Notes: generated by a model not told the origin, from the sequence alone. A stretch of DNA of 64,000 nucleotides from Salegentibacter_A chungangensis (GCF_042678405.1 NZ_JBHTLI010000002.1:310001-374000), one strand, 5' to 3'. Shown: positions 53,108 through 63,117, numbered from the stretch's first letter. Program-made: numbers and translations.

Positions 53108-56100
53108 TGATAAGCCTCTCAGTCTTTCGCCCTTCACTGGTATACAGCCTAAGAAAATAAACTGCATCTCTCACATTCAGTAATTTCAGGTTGTAGCTGG
53201 TTTCCTCTCCCGAAAAAACAACCTCTTTAATGAACCTTCCACGGGCATCGTAGATCATAACCCTGTAAATGGTAAGATCGTCTGGGGCTGCAATAGAAAA
53301 CTCTCCCTTGGTAGGATTAGGGTACAAAAACACATACTCCACTTCGGTCTCTTCTGCATCACAAACCCCGGGGTTAGGGCTAACAAAAACAGTTGTTGTT
53401 GAGAAAGTCGAATTTCCACTTTCATCTGTAACAGTTACCTCAACCTGGTTACTTCCAACATCCTCACAACTAAAATTTGTTTTACTAAAGCTGAAGTTAA
53501 GGTTCGTACTACAATTATCGGTACTTCCGGCGTTAACATATGCCGAAGTAAGCCTGGCACTTCCAGATTCATCAAGCTCCAATTGAGCCCCCTTCAGGTT
53601 AACAACCGGGTCTATATTGTCTTCTATAATAAGCTTAACCTCACAACTGCCGCCAACATTTGATCCCGAATAAGACAGGGTTACCGTATTCTCCCCGAGG
53701 TCTGAACAGTCAAAACTGCTCTTGCTTAGGCTAAATTCCGCATCTCCGGGATTTCCGGTATATAAATCGGAAACATTTAAAACTGCTTCTCCATTTTCAT
53801 CGAGCTGAAGACTGTAATCCTCAACGCAATTAATTTCAGGATCAGGATCGTAAGCCCTGACGGTTAAAGTAACTGCACAAACTGTAGTTTGCCCGGCCAG
53901 ATCTGCAACACTAAAGGTAAGTTCATTCTCACCGATATCATCTGTAGTAAATTCTGTTTGGCTCAGCCTTATTTCAGCTATTCCACAATTATCATAGGAG
54001 CCGCCATCCAGTTCGCTTGCATTAACACTAAGCTCTCCATTTTCATCTAACCAAACCTCTTTGTCTTGGCATACTGCCACTGGACCCTGGTTATCGACCA
54101 CAGTGACTGTAAACCTGCATTCCTCCGTATTCGCCTGGCCGTCTCTCGCTTCAAAGACAATTTCTGTTTCCCCGACGGGAAAAAGGCTTCCTGAAGCCGG
54201 TCCTGAAGTTTGAATTACTTCTACTTCCCCATTTTCGTCGGTAGCGGTTGGTTTTTCAAAGTTTACGGTAGCCCCGCATTCCCCCGGATCATTATCCATT
54301 TCCATATCTACCGGACAGTCCTGAAACTCAGGTCCGGTTTCTTCCGCGGTAACGGTGATCGTCACGGTAGCTCCGTTCGAATCTTCCTGGCCGTCATTGG
54401 CCACATAGCTAAATTCATCAGTCCCGCTAAATCCGGAATCTGGAATGTACTCAAAAGAGCCATCAGGATTTAGGGTCAGGGTGCCGTCGGTTACGTCTGC
54501 TATAAGCTCAGCAGTGAGATCATCGCCATCCTGATCGGTATCATTGACAAGAACACCTTCCGCCGCGTTTTTAGTCAGGGTTTGGTCCTGGTTGGTCTGA
54601 TAAGAATCATTCTGTGCTACGGGAGCAGTATTTTCAGGCTCCACGGCATTAACTGTGATCGTCACGGTAGCTACATTCGAATCTTCCTGCCCGTCATTGG
54701 CTACATAGGTAAATTCATCAGTTCCCGTAAATCCGGCATCTGGAATGTACTCAAAAGACCCGTCAGGATTTAGGGTCAGGGTGCCGTCGGTTACATCTGC
54801 TATAAGCTCAGCAGTGAGATCATCGCCATCCTGATCGGTATCATTCATAAGAACTCCTTCCGCCGCGTTTTTAGTCAGGGTTTGGTCCTGGTTGGTCTGA
54901 TAAGAATCATCCTGTGCTACGGGAGCAGTATTTTCAGGCTCCACGGCATTAACGGTGATCGTCACGGTAGCTACATTCGAATCTTTCTGCCCGTCCTTGG
55001 CTACATAGGTAAATTCATCGGTCCCCGTAAATCCGGAATCTGGAATGTACTCAAAAGACCCGTCAGGATTTAGGGTCAGGGTCCCGTCGGTTACGTCTGC
55101 TATAAGCTCAGCAGTGAGATCATCGCCATCCTCATCGGTATCATTGACAAGAACTCCTTCCGCCACAGTTTTAGCCAGTGTTTGGCCCTGGTTGGTCTGA
55201 TAAGAATCATTCTGTGCTACGGGAGCAGTATTTTCAGGCTCCACGGCATTAACTGTGATCGTCACGGTAGCTACATTCGAATCTTCCTGCCCGTCATTGG
55301 CTACATAGGTAAATTCATCAGTTCCCGTAAATCCGGCATCTGGAATGTACTCAAAAGAGCCATCAGGATTTAGGGTCAGGGTCCCGTCGGTTACGTCTGC
55401 TATAAGCTCAGCAGTGAGATCATCGCCATCCTGATCGGTATCATTGACAAGAACACCTTCCGCCGCAGTTTTAGTCAGGGTTTGATCCTGGTCGGTTTGA
55501 TAAGAATCATCCTGTGCTTCTGGAGCTGTATTTTGACTAGCGGCTTCATAAACGATCTCAAAATGATCATTGGCCGGCGGTGCACATTTGAAAAGGTCGG
55601 CATCCTGAAGATCCACTTCTATCAGGCCTTCAGATTGAGGCACTAATTCTGCTGAAAAAATATCATTTCGAGTAAAGGTTTTAAGCTGAAAGTTAAAGTT
55701 GACATTTACGCTTAAAGGAATGGTACCATATTCCTCCAAGTAAGTAGTTTCTACCCCTTCTCCGCTTAATTCCAGATTATTTACCAAAATATTTCCGCAA
55801 TAATCCAATTCTAAATCTATTGGGAGATTCAGTCCTCCATTAAATTCAGTCACATATTGAAATCCATTATTAGAATCATATACATTTATGGAATAGGATT
55901 TATTAGAAATCTCATCATAAGATTCTATAAAATCCATCGGGTTTTGAAAGATTCCGCTGAAAGAGATATCATCTTCATAGTCTATGACATATATGTATCC
56001 AAAATCATCCACCACTATACTTCCGGGTGAACCTATATTGTCATCCTCCCCTTTTATGGAATGAATTAAGGTATAAGAAGAGCCGTTGAATTCATAAACC

Positions 56101-56978
56101 TGGATTCTGCCTTTACCGTCTTCCCCTGCATCGCTTATATATACCCTTTCCTTTTTATCTACGGCCAGCCTGTATGGAGACCTTAGAGTTTCTGCCAAAT
56201 TCTTTGGAGGGAATTCATAAGTTATGTTTCCATTAGAATCAAAAACCACTACTCTTTCACTAGTTTGCGAAGAAGATCCTGTATAGGCTATAGTGGTATA
56301 CAAGTTTCCAACTTCATCAGTCACCACTCCTGTAGGTCCGAAATCTTCACTTGCATCACTATCTAAAGGCTGAAGTGTTCCACTAGATAATAAATTATTG
56401 TCATACACCCTTATGACCTGTGCATCTTTATCTGCTATATATGTTTCTTGATTTGCGGTTGGCAAGCTTGCCTCTATATCTAATGGAGACTCCATATTGG
56501 AACCATCTATACCCTGAACTTGATTTTTTGAACCATCAGTCAGATCTAAAATTTCTACACCATTATTGAATTTTAAAAAAATTATTTCAGTATCACTTAA
56601 TTGGGAAATGGATACCACCGCATCACCAAGTTGCTCTTTAAAAAACTCCCCTATTCGATCCTTGTTATCGAGAAAATCAAAAAGGCCTAAACGTAACTCG
56701 AAGTATTTTAGATCATAAACATCATCAGATAAAGAATAATTTGGATCTTCCCTTACAAGGTTTTGTAATTCCCCGTTTGTAACCTGAAAATCTGATACAT
56801 TCAGAACATCTACTCCATCCTCAAACTTTATATTAATAGGAATCGGGTCAGCCGAAGTAGGGTCGGGTTCAGGACTTGTGATTTCTACCCCATTCTGGGC
56901 AAGACCTTTTACTGGAAAGAAAAAAAAGAGTACCATCACCAGTAAAAAAACTCCTGCCGGTTTGTTCTTTATAAACAT
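53097..56978 (-). CDS. Large secreted repeat protein with NHL-like propeller, cadherin-like repeats, HYR domains and T9SS sorting domain
   Basis: About 1293 residues. The preferred start at 56978 (MFIKNKPAG) begins the signal peptide. Residues about 30-480 look like an NHL/six-bladed propeller (YRLAVDKKERVYISDAG). Four 100-residue cadherin/VCBS-type repeats follow (LNPDGSFEYIPDAGFTGTDEF in each), then HYR-like domains (DCPVDMEMDNDPGECGATVNF) and immunoglobulin-like modules. The last 80 residues are a type A T9SS sorting domain (FLYPNPTKGEF, ending TERLIINN). It is therefore exported by the type IX system and attached or released at the surface, perhaps for adhesion. The repeats are nearly identical at DNA level. 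Confidence 0.88.
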   Translation of the reverse strand: MFIKNKPAGVFLLVMVLFFFFPVKGLAQNGVEITSPEPDPTSADPIPINIKFEDGVDVLNVSDFQVTNGELQNLVREDPNYSLSDDVYDLKYFELRLGLFDFLDNKDRIGEFFKEQLGDAVVSISQLSDTEIIFLKFNNGVEILDLTDGSKNQVQGIDGSNMESPLDIEASLPTANQETYIADKDAQVIRVYDNNLLSSGTLQPLDSDASEDFGPTGVVTDEVGNLYTTIAYTGSSSQTSERVVVFDSNGNITYEFPPKNLAETLRSPYRLAVDKKERVYISDAGEDGKGRIQVYEFNGSSYTLIHSIKGEDDNIGSPGSIVVDDFGYIYVIDYEDDISFSGIFQNPMDFIESYDEISNKSYSINVYDSNNGFQYVTEFNGGLNLPIDLELDYCGNILVNNLELSGEGVETTYLEEYGTIPLSVNVNFNFQLKTFTRNDIFSAELVPQSEGLIEVDLQDADLFKCAPPANDHFEIVYEAASQNTAPEAQDDSYQTDQDQTLTKTAAEGVLVNDTDQDGDDLTAELIADVTDGTLTLNPDGSFEYIPDAGFTGTDEFTYVANDGQEDSNVATVTITVNAVEPENTAPVAQNDSYQTNQGQTLAKTVAEGVLVNDTDEDGDDLTAELIADVTDGTLTLNPDGSFEYIPDSGFTGTDEFTYVAKDGQKDSNVATVTITVNAVEPENTAPVAQDDSYQTNQDQTLTKNAAEGVLMNDTDQDGDDLTAELIADVTDGTLTLNPDGSFEYIPDAGFTGTDEFTYVANDGQEDSNVATVTITVNAVEPENTAPVAQNDSYQTNQDQTLTKNAAEGVLVNDTDQDGDDLTAELIADVTDGTLTLNPDGSFEYIPDSGFSGTDEFSYVANDGQEDSNGATVTITVTAEETGPEFQDCPVDMEMDNDPGECGATVNFEKPTATDENGEVEVIQTSGPASGSLFPVGETEIVFEARDGQANTEECRFTVTVVDNQGPVAVCQDKEVWLDENGELSVNASELDGGSYDNCGIAEIRLSQTEFTTDDIGENELTFSVADLAGQTTVCAVTLTVRAYDPDPEINCVEDYSLQLDENGEAVLNVSDLYTGNPGDAEFSLSKSSFDCSDLGENTVTLSYSGSNVGGSCEVKLIIEDNIDPVVNLKGAQLELDESGSARLTSAYVNAGSTDNCSTNLNFSFSKTNFSCEDVGSNQVEVTVTDESGNSTFSTTTVFVSPNPGVCDAEETEVEYVFLYPNPTKGEFSIAAPDDLTIYRVMIYDARGRFIKEVVFSGEETSYNLKLLNVRDAVYFLRLYTSEGRKTERLIINN
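54331..55530 (-). repeat. Four tandem 300-bp repeats inside the secreted protein gene
   Basis: Units start near 54331, 54631, 54931 and 55231 and are about 95% alike by eye. Each encodes one 100-residue cadherin/VCBS-like module. Small differences exist: the third unit has TTTC/CCTTGG changes giving AKDGQKDSN, while the fourth to be translated (54331-54630) has NGATVTITVTAEE. Such arrays can change copy number by recombination. Confidence 0.9.
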
Positions 56979-57286
56979 CGGTATGCTCCAGTTATAGCGG
57001 TTTCCCATTAAAGATTCAGTTCACAGTATGCGATAAAGATACGTATTAGACCAACAAGTGCTCCCCGCGAATTGTTAAGTTCTATCTAATATAGTCTAAA
57101 CGGAAGTTATAGAATGATGCCTTAAACTTCCAAAAATGAAAAGTCAATCAATTATTATACAGGCAGATATGAAGAAAATAATTCCTGCAGTATGGATGTG
57201 AAGATTTAGTCAGACTTTACCGTTTCAAACCCTGTAGAAAAGATTTGAAACGGAAGTCTCACTAAGAAACTGAAAGTTTGAAGCAG

Positions 57287-58009
57287 TTAAGCTTCAGTGC
57301 TCTCCTGGTTCTTAACAACCAGTCTAAAGCCTTCTCCGTGGATATTCAGGATCTCCACGTTTTCGTCTTTTTTAAGGTATTTACGCAATTTGGCGATATA
57401 CACGTCCATACTTCTGGAGGTAAAATAGTTATCATCTCTCCAGATCTTGGTCAATGCCAGTTCACGAGGCATAAGATCGTTCTCGTGCAATGCCAGCAGG
57501 CGTAATAATTCGTTTTCTTTTGGAGACAGTTTTTGTGGCTCATCATCCTTATAGGTCAGGAATCTAAGTTTAGAGTTCAGGTGGAAATCTCCAATTTCGA
57601 ACTCAAACTGCTTACTATCAGCAACACTATCGGTAGCCTTGCGCTGCATAATAGCCTTGATTTTCATAAGAAGTACTTCACTGTCAAAAGGCTTGTTCAG
57701 ATAATCATCTGCCCCCACTTTATAACCTTTCAGTACATCTTCTTTCATCGCCTTGGCGGTTAGAAAGATGATCGGGATTTCTTCATTCTTCTCTCTTATT
57801 TCTTTAGCCAGAGTGAACCCATCCTTATAAGGCATCATCACATCCAGGATACAAAGATCGAAATCGTCTTTTTTGAACTTTTCGAATCCTTCCATTCCGT
57901 TCTTGGCGTGAGTGACCTCATAGTCATTCATTGCCAGATAATCTTTCAAGACAGTCCCGAAGTTCGGATCGTCTTCTACTAATAGAATTTTCTTGTTTTC
58001 AGTTTCCAT
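57287..58009 (-). CDS. OmpR-family response regulator
   Basis: A 240-residue regulator with a receiver domain (phosphoacceptor D56 in LCILDVMMP, K107 region NKPFDSEVL) and a C-terminal OmpR-type winged helix (LSPKENELLRLLALHEN and SRSMDVYIAKLRKYL). It is three bases downstream of its kinase. The pair resembles the RprX/RprY system of Bacteroidota. Targets are unknown. The 278-bp gap at 57009-57286 behind it holds no recognised gene or site. Confidence 0.95.
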   Translation of the reverse strand: METENKKILLVEDDPNFGTVLKDYLAMNDYEVTHAKNGMEGFEKFKKDDFDLCILDVMMPYKDGFTLAKEIREKNEEIPIIFLTAKAMKEDVLKGYKVGADDYLNKPFDSEVLLMKIKAIMQRKATDSVADSKQFEFEIGDFHLNSKLRFLTYKDDEPQKLSPKENELLRLLALHENDLMPRELALTKIWRDDNYFTSRSMDVYIAKLRKYLKKDENVEILNIHGEGFRLVVKNQESTEA

Positions 58010-58012
58010 ATA

Positions 58013-59584
58013 TTAAGATATTAGAGGTAATTTAATAGTAAATGTGCTTCCTTTTCCTTTATCGCTTTCTACATAAATCTGGCCGTGATGGTCTTCCACA
58101 ATACGCTTCACATAAGCCAGGCCAAGGCCGTGACCTTTAACATTATGAATATCACCGGTATGTTCACGATAAAATTTTTCGAATATTTTCTTCTGAACTG
58201 TTTTGCTCATTCCCGCTCCCTGATCCCTTATCTTCATCACGATATAATTCTTCACATTCTCCGTATAGATATCGATCTTTGGTGCGTCCTGGGAATATTT
58301 GATGGCATTGTCCAGGATATTGACTATAACATTGGTAAAATGATCTCCGTTAGCCAGGATCGCCGATCTTAATGCCCCAAAATGGGTCTGTATATAGCCT
58401 TCTCTGTCTTCTACTATCAACTCTACGTGGGCTATGGCTTCGTGTATCAGATCGTGTAACTGAAGTCTTTCCTTCTTGAGGTCCAGTTCGTTTTTCTCCA
58501 GTTTAGAAATTCGCAGTACATTCTCTACCTGGGCGTGCATCCTTTTATTCTCGTCTCTGATCATTTTAAGATACCTGGACACCTTATCCTGATCATTAAT
58601 GATCTTAGGATTTTTAATTGCATCCAGTGCAAGATTAATAGTGGCTATAGGTGTCTTGAATTCGTGCGTCATATTATTGATAAAGTCAGTCTTTATCTGG
58701 GAGATTTGGCGTTGTCTTATAAGCTGCGATAGCGCACTGGAATATGCGATCACAATAATTAGTGTAAATATTATTGAAAGGGCGGCCATCAGCGTTACTG
58801 AAGACAAAACCACCTGTTTCTTTCCTGTAAAATTCACCAGTAACTGGTAGTTGCTTACTCCTTTCGAATCCAGAAATAACGGCACCCCGTATGTTGCGGG
58901 ATGATCCAATGAAAAATCATCTGAATGCAGATTGGTAGCGATAGAATTATTGTAAACGGCAAATTCAAAGCCGGTCTGAATGTCTCTGTCGCTAAGCTCT
59001 TTTTCCAGTAAGTTCTCTATAGTCTCTTCCGAAACCCTGTCGTGCACAGGCAGTCTTTCAGTGTATTCTGAAATAGCCGAACGCAGGATCTCCTTCTCGA
59101 CCTCATCCATTCTTACCACCTCCTCTATTCGCTGTTCTGCGGTAAGATCATTCCCGTCAAGATTGTTCTTCTTTATTATATTAGTGACCTTCTTATTGAT
59201 GAGCTTCGTAAACTGAATACTGTCATCATTGGTCGATTTCAGAAAACCAGAAGATACCTTATAGTCTTCCTCCAAAATAGATTCAGACATGTAGTAAGTC
59301 TCGTCTCTGTAGTTATTATGATTAACATAAAAGTATTCTGTTAAGGTACCTCCCTGCAACTGACCCACCGTACTATCTACATCTTTAAACTGGAAATAAT
59401 AATTCTCGATCTCCCTGTTCTGGATCTGGTCTGAAACCTTTATTAGAACCTGTTTTGCATTTGTAGAAAATTGCTCTTCCTTATCATCTACGGTGCTTTT
59501 TATCCAGTATCCTTGAACGAAAATGATTCCAATTAGGGACAAGCTCATCAGGACTACGAGGAGGAAAAAAAGCTTCTTGTTCAT
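58013..59584 (-). CDS. Sensor histidine kinase, partner of the OmpR-type regulator
   Basis: A 523-residue membrane kinase. TM1 is at about residues 7-28 and TM2 at 258-282, flanking a periplasmic sensor domain of some 230 residues rich in charged helices. The HisKA motif NNMTHEFKTPIATINLAL has phospho-acceptor H307; the ATPase domain follows with DNAIKYS (N box) and GHGLGLAYVKRIV (G box). It is RprX-like. It starts 64 bases after coaE in the same direction; a TAGTTTTG box at 59641-59648 (minus) could give it its own promoter. Confidence 0.94.
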   Translation of the reverse strand: MNKKLFFLLVVLMSLSLIGIIFVQGYWIKSTVDDKEEQFSTNAKQVLIKVSDQIQNREIENYYFQFKDVDSTVGQLQGGTLTEYFYVNHNNYRDETYYMSESILEEDYKVSSGFLKSTNDDSIQFTKLINKKVTNIIKKNNLDGNDLTAEQRIEEVVRMDEVEKEILRSAISEYTERLPVHDRVSEETIENLLEKELSDRDIQTGFEFAVYNNSIATNLHSDDFSLDHPATYGVPLFLDSKGVSNYQLLVNFTGKKQVVLSSVTLMAALSIIFTLIIVIAYSSALSQLIRQRQISQIKTDFINNMTHEFKTPIATINLALDAIKNPKIINDQDKVSRYLKMIRDENKRMHAQVENVLRISKLEKNELDLKKERLQLHDLIHEAIAHVELIVEDREGYIQTHFGALRSAILANGDHFTNVIVNILDNAIKYSQDAPKIDIYTENVKNYIVMKIRDQGAGMSKTVQKKIFEKFYREHTGDIHNVKGHGLGLAYVKRIVEDHHGQIYVESDKGKGSTFTIKLPLIS

Positions 59585-59640
59585 GTGCTCAAAAGTAATA
59601 TTTTAACATTTAGGCTTCAGGTGGTTTAACCAAATGTTAA

Positions 59641-59648
59641 CAAAACTA
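59641..59648 (-). promoter_or_regulatory. -7 box of the sensor kinase gene
   Basis: On the minus strand this reads TAGTTTTG, a full TAnnTTTG match, 57 bases before the start. It overlaps the coaE stop region, so the pair need not depend on the upstream operon. Confidence 0.45.
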
Positions 59649-60242
59649 TTAAGAATTTTTGCCTGACTTTAAGATAATCCTATGCAAAGTTCTTACTTGT
59701 TCTTTTGTTTGGGTAAGATTCGTATTTTCTATAGTAAAATCGGCGAGTTCCGATTTTTTTTCATCACTCCACTGGTGATTCATCCTGGCTTCAATTTCGT
59801 CCCTGGAACTCTGGTCTCTTTTCTGTAACCTCTTAACTCTATCTTCCTTTGGAGCGGTCACCAAAATATTGAAATCACATTTTTTATACCCCCCCTTTTC
59901 AAAAAGTATGGCTGCTTCATAGATCACATATGCTGAAGATTGTTTGTTCTTCCATTGCACAAAATCATTTTCAACAGCCGGATGGATTATGGAGTTGAGC
60001 TTTTCCAGTTTTTCGGTGTTGTTAAAAACCTTTGAAGCTATAAATTTTCGGTTGGGAAATTTACCATTATAAGCCTCGTCCCCCAGAAGATCAACAATGC
60101 CCTGCCTTATCTCTTCTGAAGTCTCCATCAATTCTTTGGCCTGTTTATCTGCTATATAAACCGGGACCCCCAGTTCCTTAAAAAACCCGGCTACAGTGGT
60201 CTTCCCACTTCCAATCCCGCCGGTAAGCCCAATCACCATCAC
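59649..60242 (-). CDS. coaE: Dephospho-CoA kinase
   Basis: A 197-residue kinase for the last step of coenzyme A synthesis. The P-loop GLTGGIGSGKTTV lies at residues 5-17, and the CoA-binding region contains YIADKQAKELM and the basic block KRLQKRDQSSRDEIEARM. It overlaps the YbbR-domain gene by four bases, which is translational coupling. Two adjacent start codons occur. Confidence 0.95.
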   Translation of the reverse strand: MMVIGLTGGIGSGKTTVAGFFKELGVPVYIADKQAKELMETSEEIRQGIVDLLGDEAYNGKFPNRKFIASKVFNNTEKLEKLNSIIHPAVENDFVQWKNKQSSAYVIYEAAILFEKGGYKKCDFNILVTAPKEDRVKRLQKRDQSSRDEIEARMNHQWSDEKKSELADFTIENTNLTQTKEQVRTLHRIILKSGKNS

Positions 60243-61198
60243 CTTTTAATAATAAATTGAATTTTACGCTCGTTAAGCCTAAGATTATTTACATAATCCG
60301 GTTTCTTAACAATCTCGGCGATCATAAAGTCATCCCCTCTTTGCAAACTGGCGTAATCACAGATCACTTCAAAGTCTGAAGCATTTACCTTTTCGTAATC
60401 TTCAAGATTAACCTGGTAATACACAACAACCTCTTTGGGAAAGATCACGAGATTAATCTCCGGCGGCACATTAAGCACCTCCACATCTATTTTCATCTTA
60501 CCTTCGGTAAATTTCTCCACCTTTTGGGAATACTTCACCTTGTTCTTATAAAAACTTAGCATTCCCAGGTTGGTAGTATCCAGGGCTATTTCCCCGCTAA
60601 GGTCTTTGCTAATATTATTAAGTATAAGCGGAAGTGTTTTTACCCGGCTAATAGTATCAATAACATTTTCAGGGCCGCTTACTTTTATCGAGTCAGGGTC
60701 GATGCTAACCCGTTCCCCGGCCGAGTAGCCCACGGCATAGCTAAGTTCGGTTTGGGGGATTACAGCAATCTTTTTTTCCTTTTTAAGCTGAAAATCAATA
60801 ACGATCTCATCGGTCAGAAACCTGGATTTTTCAAAATCGATACCCAGTTGCTCCGCAATGGTGTCCCTGTGATTTTCCAGCACATATATCAGCTGCCCAT
60901 TCTTTTCCAATGCAGTGCTCAGGTCTATACTCAGTGAAGGCTTGAAAATCTTAAAGTCCCAGAAGATCACAAATCCGTTATCCTGCAACCTAAGTTCAAG
61001 AAACCGGGGTTTGTCTTCAGATATACTTTTATCCAGGGGCGCATTTACATACTTCACCGGTATTTGCACTACTTGTGTATACTCCTTTGAGAACTGCACA
61101 AAGACCCAGATCACTGCTGAAAAGATCAGAAAGAAACTAAAAGTCTTCAAGTTCCCTTTTTTAAAGCCGATACTTCTATTTCCCTGTTTTTGACTCAT
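60239..61198 (-). CDS. YbbR/CdaR-like domain protein, membrane anchored
   Basis: A 319-residue protein with one N-terminal transmembrane helix (about residues 17-33, FSFFLIFSAVIWVFVQF) and YbbR-like extracytoplasmic repeats, such as DSIKVSGPENVIDTISRVKTLPL. CdaR relatives in Firmicutes regulate a diadenylate cyclase, but no cyclase gene is nearby, so that role is not assumed. It overlaps both neighbours by four bases in a glycosyltransferase-ybbR-coaE operon. Confidence 0.85.
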   Translation of the reverse strand: MSQKQGNRSIGFKKGNLKTFSFFLIFSAVIWVFVQFSKEYTQVVQIPVKYVNAPLDKSISEDKPRFLELRLQDNGFVIFWDFKIFKPSLSIDLSTALEKNGQLIYVLENHRDTIAEQLGIDFEKSRFLTDEIVIDFQLKKEKKIAVIPQTELSYAVGYSAGERVSIDPDSIKVSGPENVIDTISRVKTLPLILNNISKDLSGEIALDTTNLGMLSFYKNKVKYSQKVEKFTEGKMKIDVEVLNVPPEINLVIFPKEVVVYYQVNLEDYEKVNASDFEVICDYASLQRGDDFMIAEIVKKPDYVNNLRLNERKIQFIIKR

Positions 61199-62199
61199 TC
61201 TGAAAAGAAAAGATTTGGATATTGTTTTTCTGGGTTCTCTTTCAGAACTGAAATGTGCCAGTACGATTTCAGAAACCCATAACCATAACCTATAAACTGA
61301 ATTATAGTGGCCAATATGGCCAGTAATCCAATATAAAGATTTTTATGCTTCATAGCAGCATCCAGCCCAATAATCAGGAAATAAAAAAGGTAAGCAGCGG
61401 AAAAGATCCAGAAGCCCATTAACGTAAATATCAATGACACCAGAAATCCCAGGACGAACAGGGTTGGGAACCAGTAGGTGATTTTGGCTGATCCCTTGTG
61501 CCAGCAGTTCAGGATTGGCCTCACCAACCCGAACTTATATACCTGCTGATAAAATTTTTTCCAGTCAATGCGCCTCTTGTGAAAAACTCTTGCCCCTTCT
61601 ATAAGACAGGTATGAAAACCTGCCTTCTGGATACGCATAGAAAGATCTGGGTCCTCACCAGGGTGAATCCTGCCAAAACCTTTGGTCTTCTCAAAGGCCT
61701 TCCTGGAAATCCCCATATTAAAACTTCGGGGCTGGAATTTATTGATCGATCGTTTTTTTCCTCTTATTCCCCCTGTAGTCAGAAAGGAGGTCATACTAAA
61801 GTCTATAGCCTTCTGGATATCACTGAAGCTCTTATGGGCCGCATCCGGACCTCCAAAACAATCGCTGTAATTTACCTTCAGGAAAGAGTCTACCTTTTCA
61901 AGATAATCCGGCGGCATGATGACATCGGAATCGAGAATAAGAAAGTAGTTCCCTTTTGCGCGTTCCATCCCGTAATTCCTGGAGCTTCCGGGGCCGGAAT
62001 TAGGCTTTGAATAGTAACTGATCTGAAGTTTATCCCGGAACTCTTCCACCACCTTATCGGCAGGGACATCAGATCCGTCTTCTACAATCACTATTTCAAA
62101 ATCCCTGTCAAAGGCTATCTTCTCCATACTTTGCAGGAGCTCCCTTATCTCATCGGGACGGTTATATACGGGAATCACAAAGGAATAATCCAGCTTCAT
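61195..62199 (-). CDS. Family 2 glycosyltransferase, membrane associated
   Basis: A 334-residue GT-A enzyme. FVIPVYNRPDEI opens the nucleotide-sugar domain, VEDGSD follows, and the DSD metal motif is D90-S-D92 (LILDSDVIMPP). The acceptor part has HPGEDPDLSMRIQ. Two to three predicted helices at the C terminus (about 240-300) anchor it to the inner membrane. It likely adds a sugar to a surface glycan or lipid; donor and acceptor are unknown. It is the first gene of the operon with the ybbR and coaE genes. Confidence 0.9.
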   Translation of the reverse strand: MKLDYSFVIPVYNRPDEIRELLQSMEKIAFDRDFEIVIVEDGSDVPADKVVEEFRDKLQISYYSKPNSGPGSSRNYGMERAKGNYFLILDSDVIMPPDYLEKVDSFLKVNYSDCFGGPDAAHKSFSDIQKAIDFSMTSFLTTGGIRGKKRSINKFQPRSFNMGISRKAFEKTKGFGRIHPGEDPDLSMRIQKAGFHTCLIEGARVFHKRRIDWKKFYQQVYKFGLVRPILNCWHKGSAKITYWFPTLFVLGFLVSLIFTLMGFWIFSAAYLFYFLIIGLDAAMKHKNLYIGLLAILATIIQFIGYGYGFLKSYWHISVLKENPEKQYPNLFFSE

Positions 62200-62220
62200 T
62201 TTGTAAAGGTAGTGAACAAA

Positions 62221-62276
62221 AAAGCTGTTTAAAAAAGGGCTTTAAGAATCTTAAGCGTTCTTCTTTAAACAGCTTT
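62221..62276 (-). terminator. Terminator after fabI
   Basis: AAAGCTGTTTAAA and TTTAAACAGCTTT form a 13-bp stem around a long loop; the minus strand then runs into TTTTTTG. It lies about 20 bases past the fabI stop codon. Confidence 0.7.
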
Positions 62277-62295
62277 GTATAGGTTTGAGTTTAAA

Positions 62296-63117
62296 TTACT
62301 CCTGGTCTTTCATAAAAGTCTCCATTACTTCCTGGCTTACTCCCATATTGGAGAAACCACCATCGTTGTATAAGTTCTGAAGAGTAACTCTTTTTGTAAG
62401 ATCAGAGAACAGGCTCACCGTATAATCGGCACAGTCCTGGGCGGTTGCATTACCCAGCGGCGACATCTTATCGGCATAAGCGATAAACCCGTCAAAGCCT
62501 TTCACACCCTGTCCTGCAGTAGTAGGAGTTGGAGATTGTGAAATGGTATTCACACGTACTTTTTTATCTTTTCCGAAGAAATACCCGAAGCTACGGGCAA
62601 TAGATTCCAGATACGCCTTATTGTCGGCCATATCATTATAATCCGGGAATACACGTTGCGCAGCCATATAGGTAAGGGCCACGATACTTCCCCACTCGTT
62701 CATCGCATCCTTTTTGTAAAGGACCTGCATTGTCTTATGGAAAGAAACAGCCGATACATCCCAGCCTTTAGCGGTGTAATCGTAATTCATATCGGTATAG
62801 TGGTTTCCTTTACGCACATTTACAGACATCCCGATAGAGTGAAGCACAAAATCAAGTTTTCCTCCAAGCATCTCCTGGGCTTTCTCCACAAGGTTTTCAA
62901 GATCTTCAACTTTGGTAGCATCAGCCGGAATGATCTCGGCACCGGTTTTTTCGGCCAGTTTTTTAATGCTTCCCATCCTCATCGCTATAGGCGCATTGGT
63001 TAATACAAATTCTCCACCTTCTTCGTGTACACGCTCTGCAGTTTTCCAGGCGATAGAATTCTCATCCAAAGCACCGAAAATGATTCCTTTTTTTCCTTTT
63101 AGCAGGTTGTATGACAT
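62296..63117 (-). CDS. fabI: Enoyl-[acyl-carrier-protein] reductase (NADH), FabI
   Basis: A 273-residue short-chain dehydrogenase of fatty acid synthesis, which reduces the enoyl-ACP double bond. The cofactor region is GKKGIIFGALDENSIAW; the catalytic FabI tyrosine and lysine are in DYNDMADNKA with the Y-x6-K spacing. The length is as expected for FabI. It is monocistronic with a -7-like box upstream and the terminator above. Confidence 0.95.
   Translation of the reverse strand: MSYNLLKGKKGIIFGALDENSIAWKTAERVHEEGGEFVLTNAPIAMRMGSIKKLAEKTGAEIIPADATKVEDLENLVEKAQEMLGGKLDFVLHSIGMSVNVRKGNHYTDMNYDYTAKGWDVSAVSFHKTMQVLYKKDAMNEWGSIVALTYMAAQRVFPDYNDMADNKAYLESIARSFGYFFGKDKKVRVNTISQSPTPTTAGQGVKGFDGFIAYADKMSPLGNATAQDCADYTVSLFSDLTKRVTLQNLYNDGGFSNMGVSQEVMETFMKDQE

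Noticed and set aside
54582..55373. Repeated 63-codon plus-strand frames at 300-bp intervals
   Set aside because: They are antisense shadows of the four tandem repeats of the secreted protein gene and repeat only because the DNA repeats.
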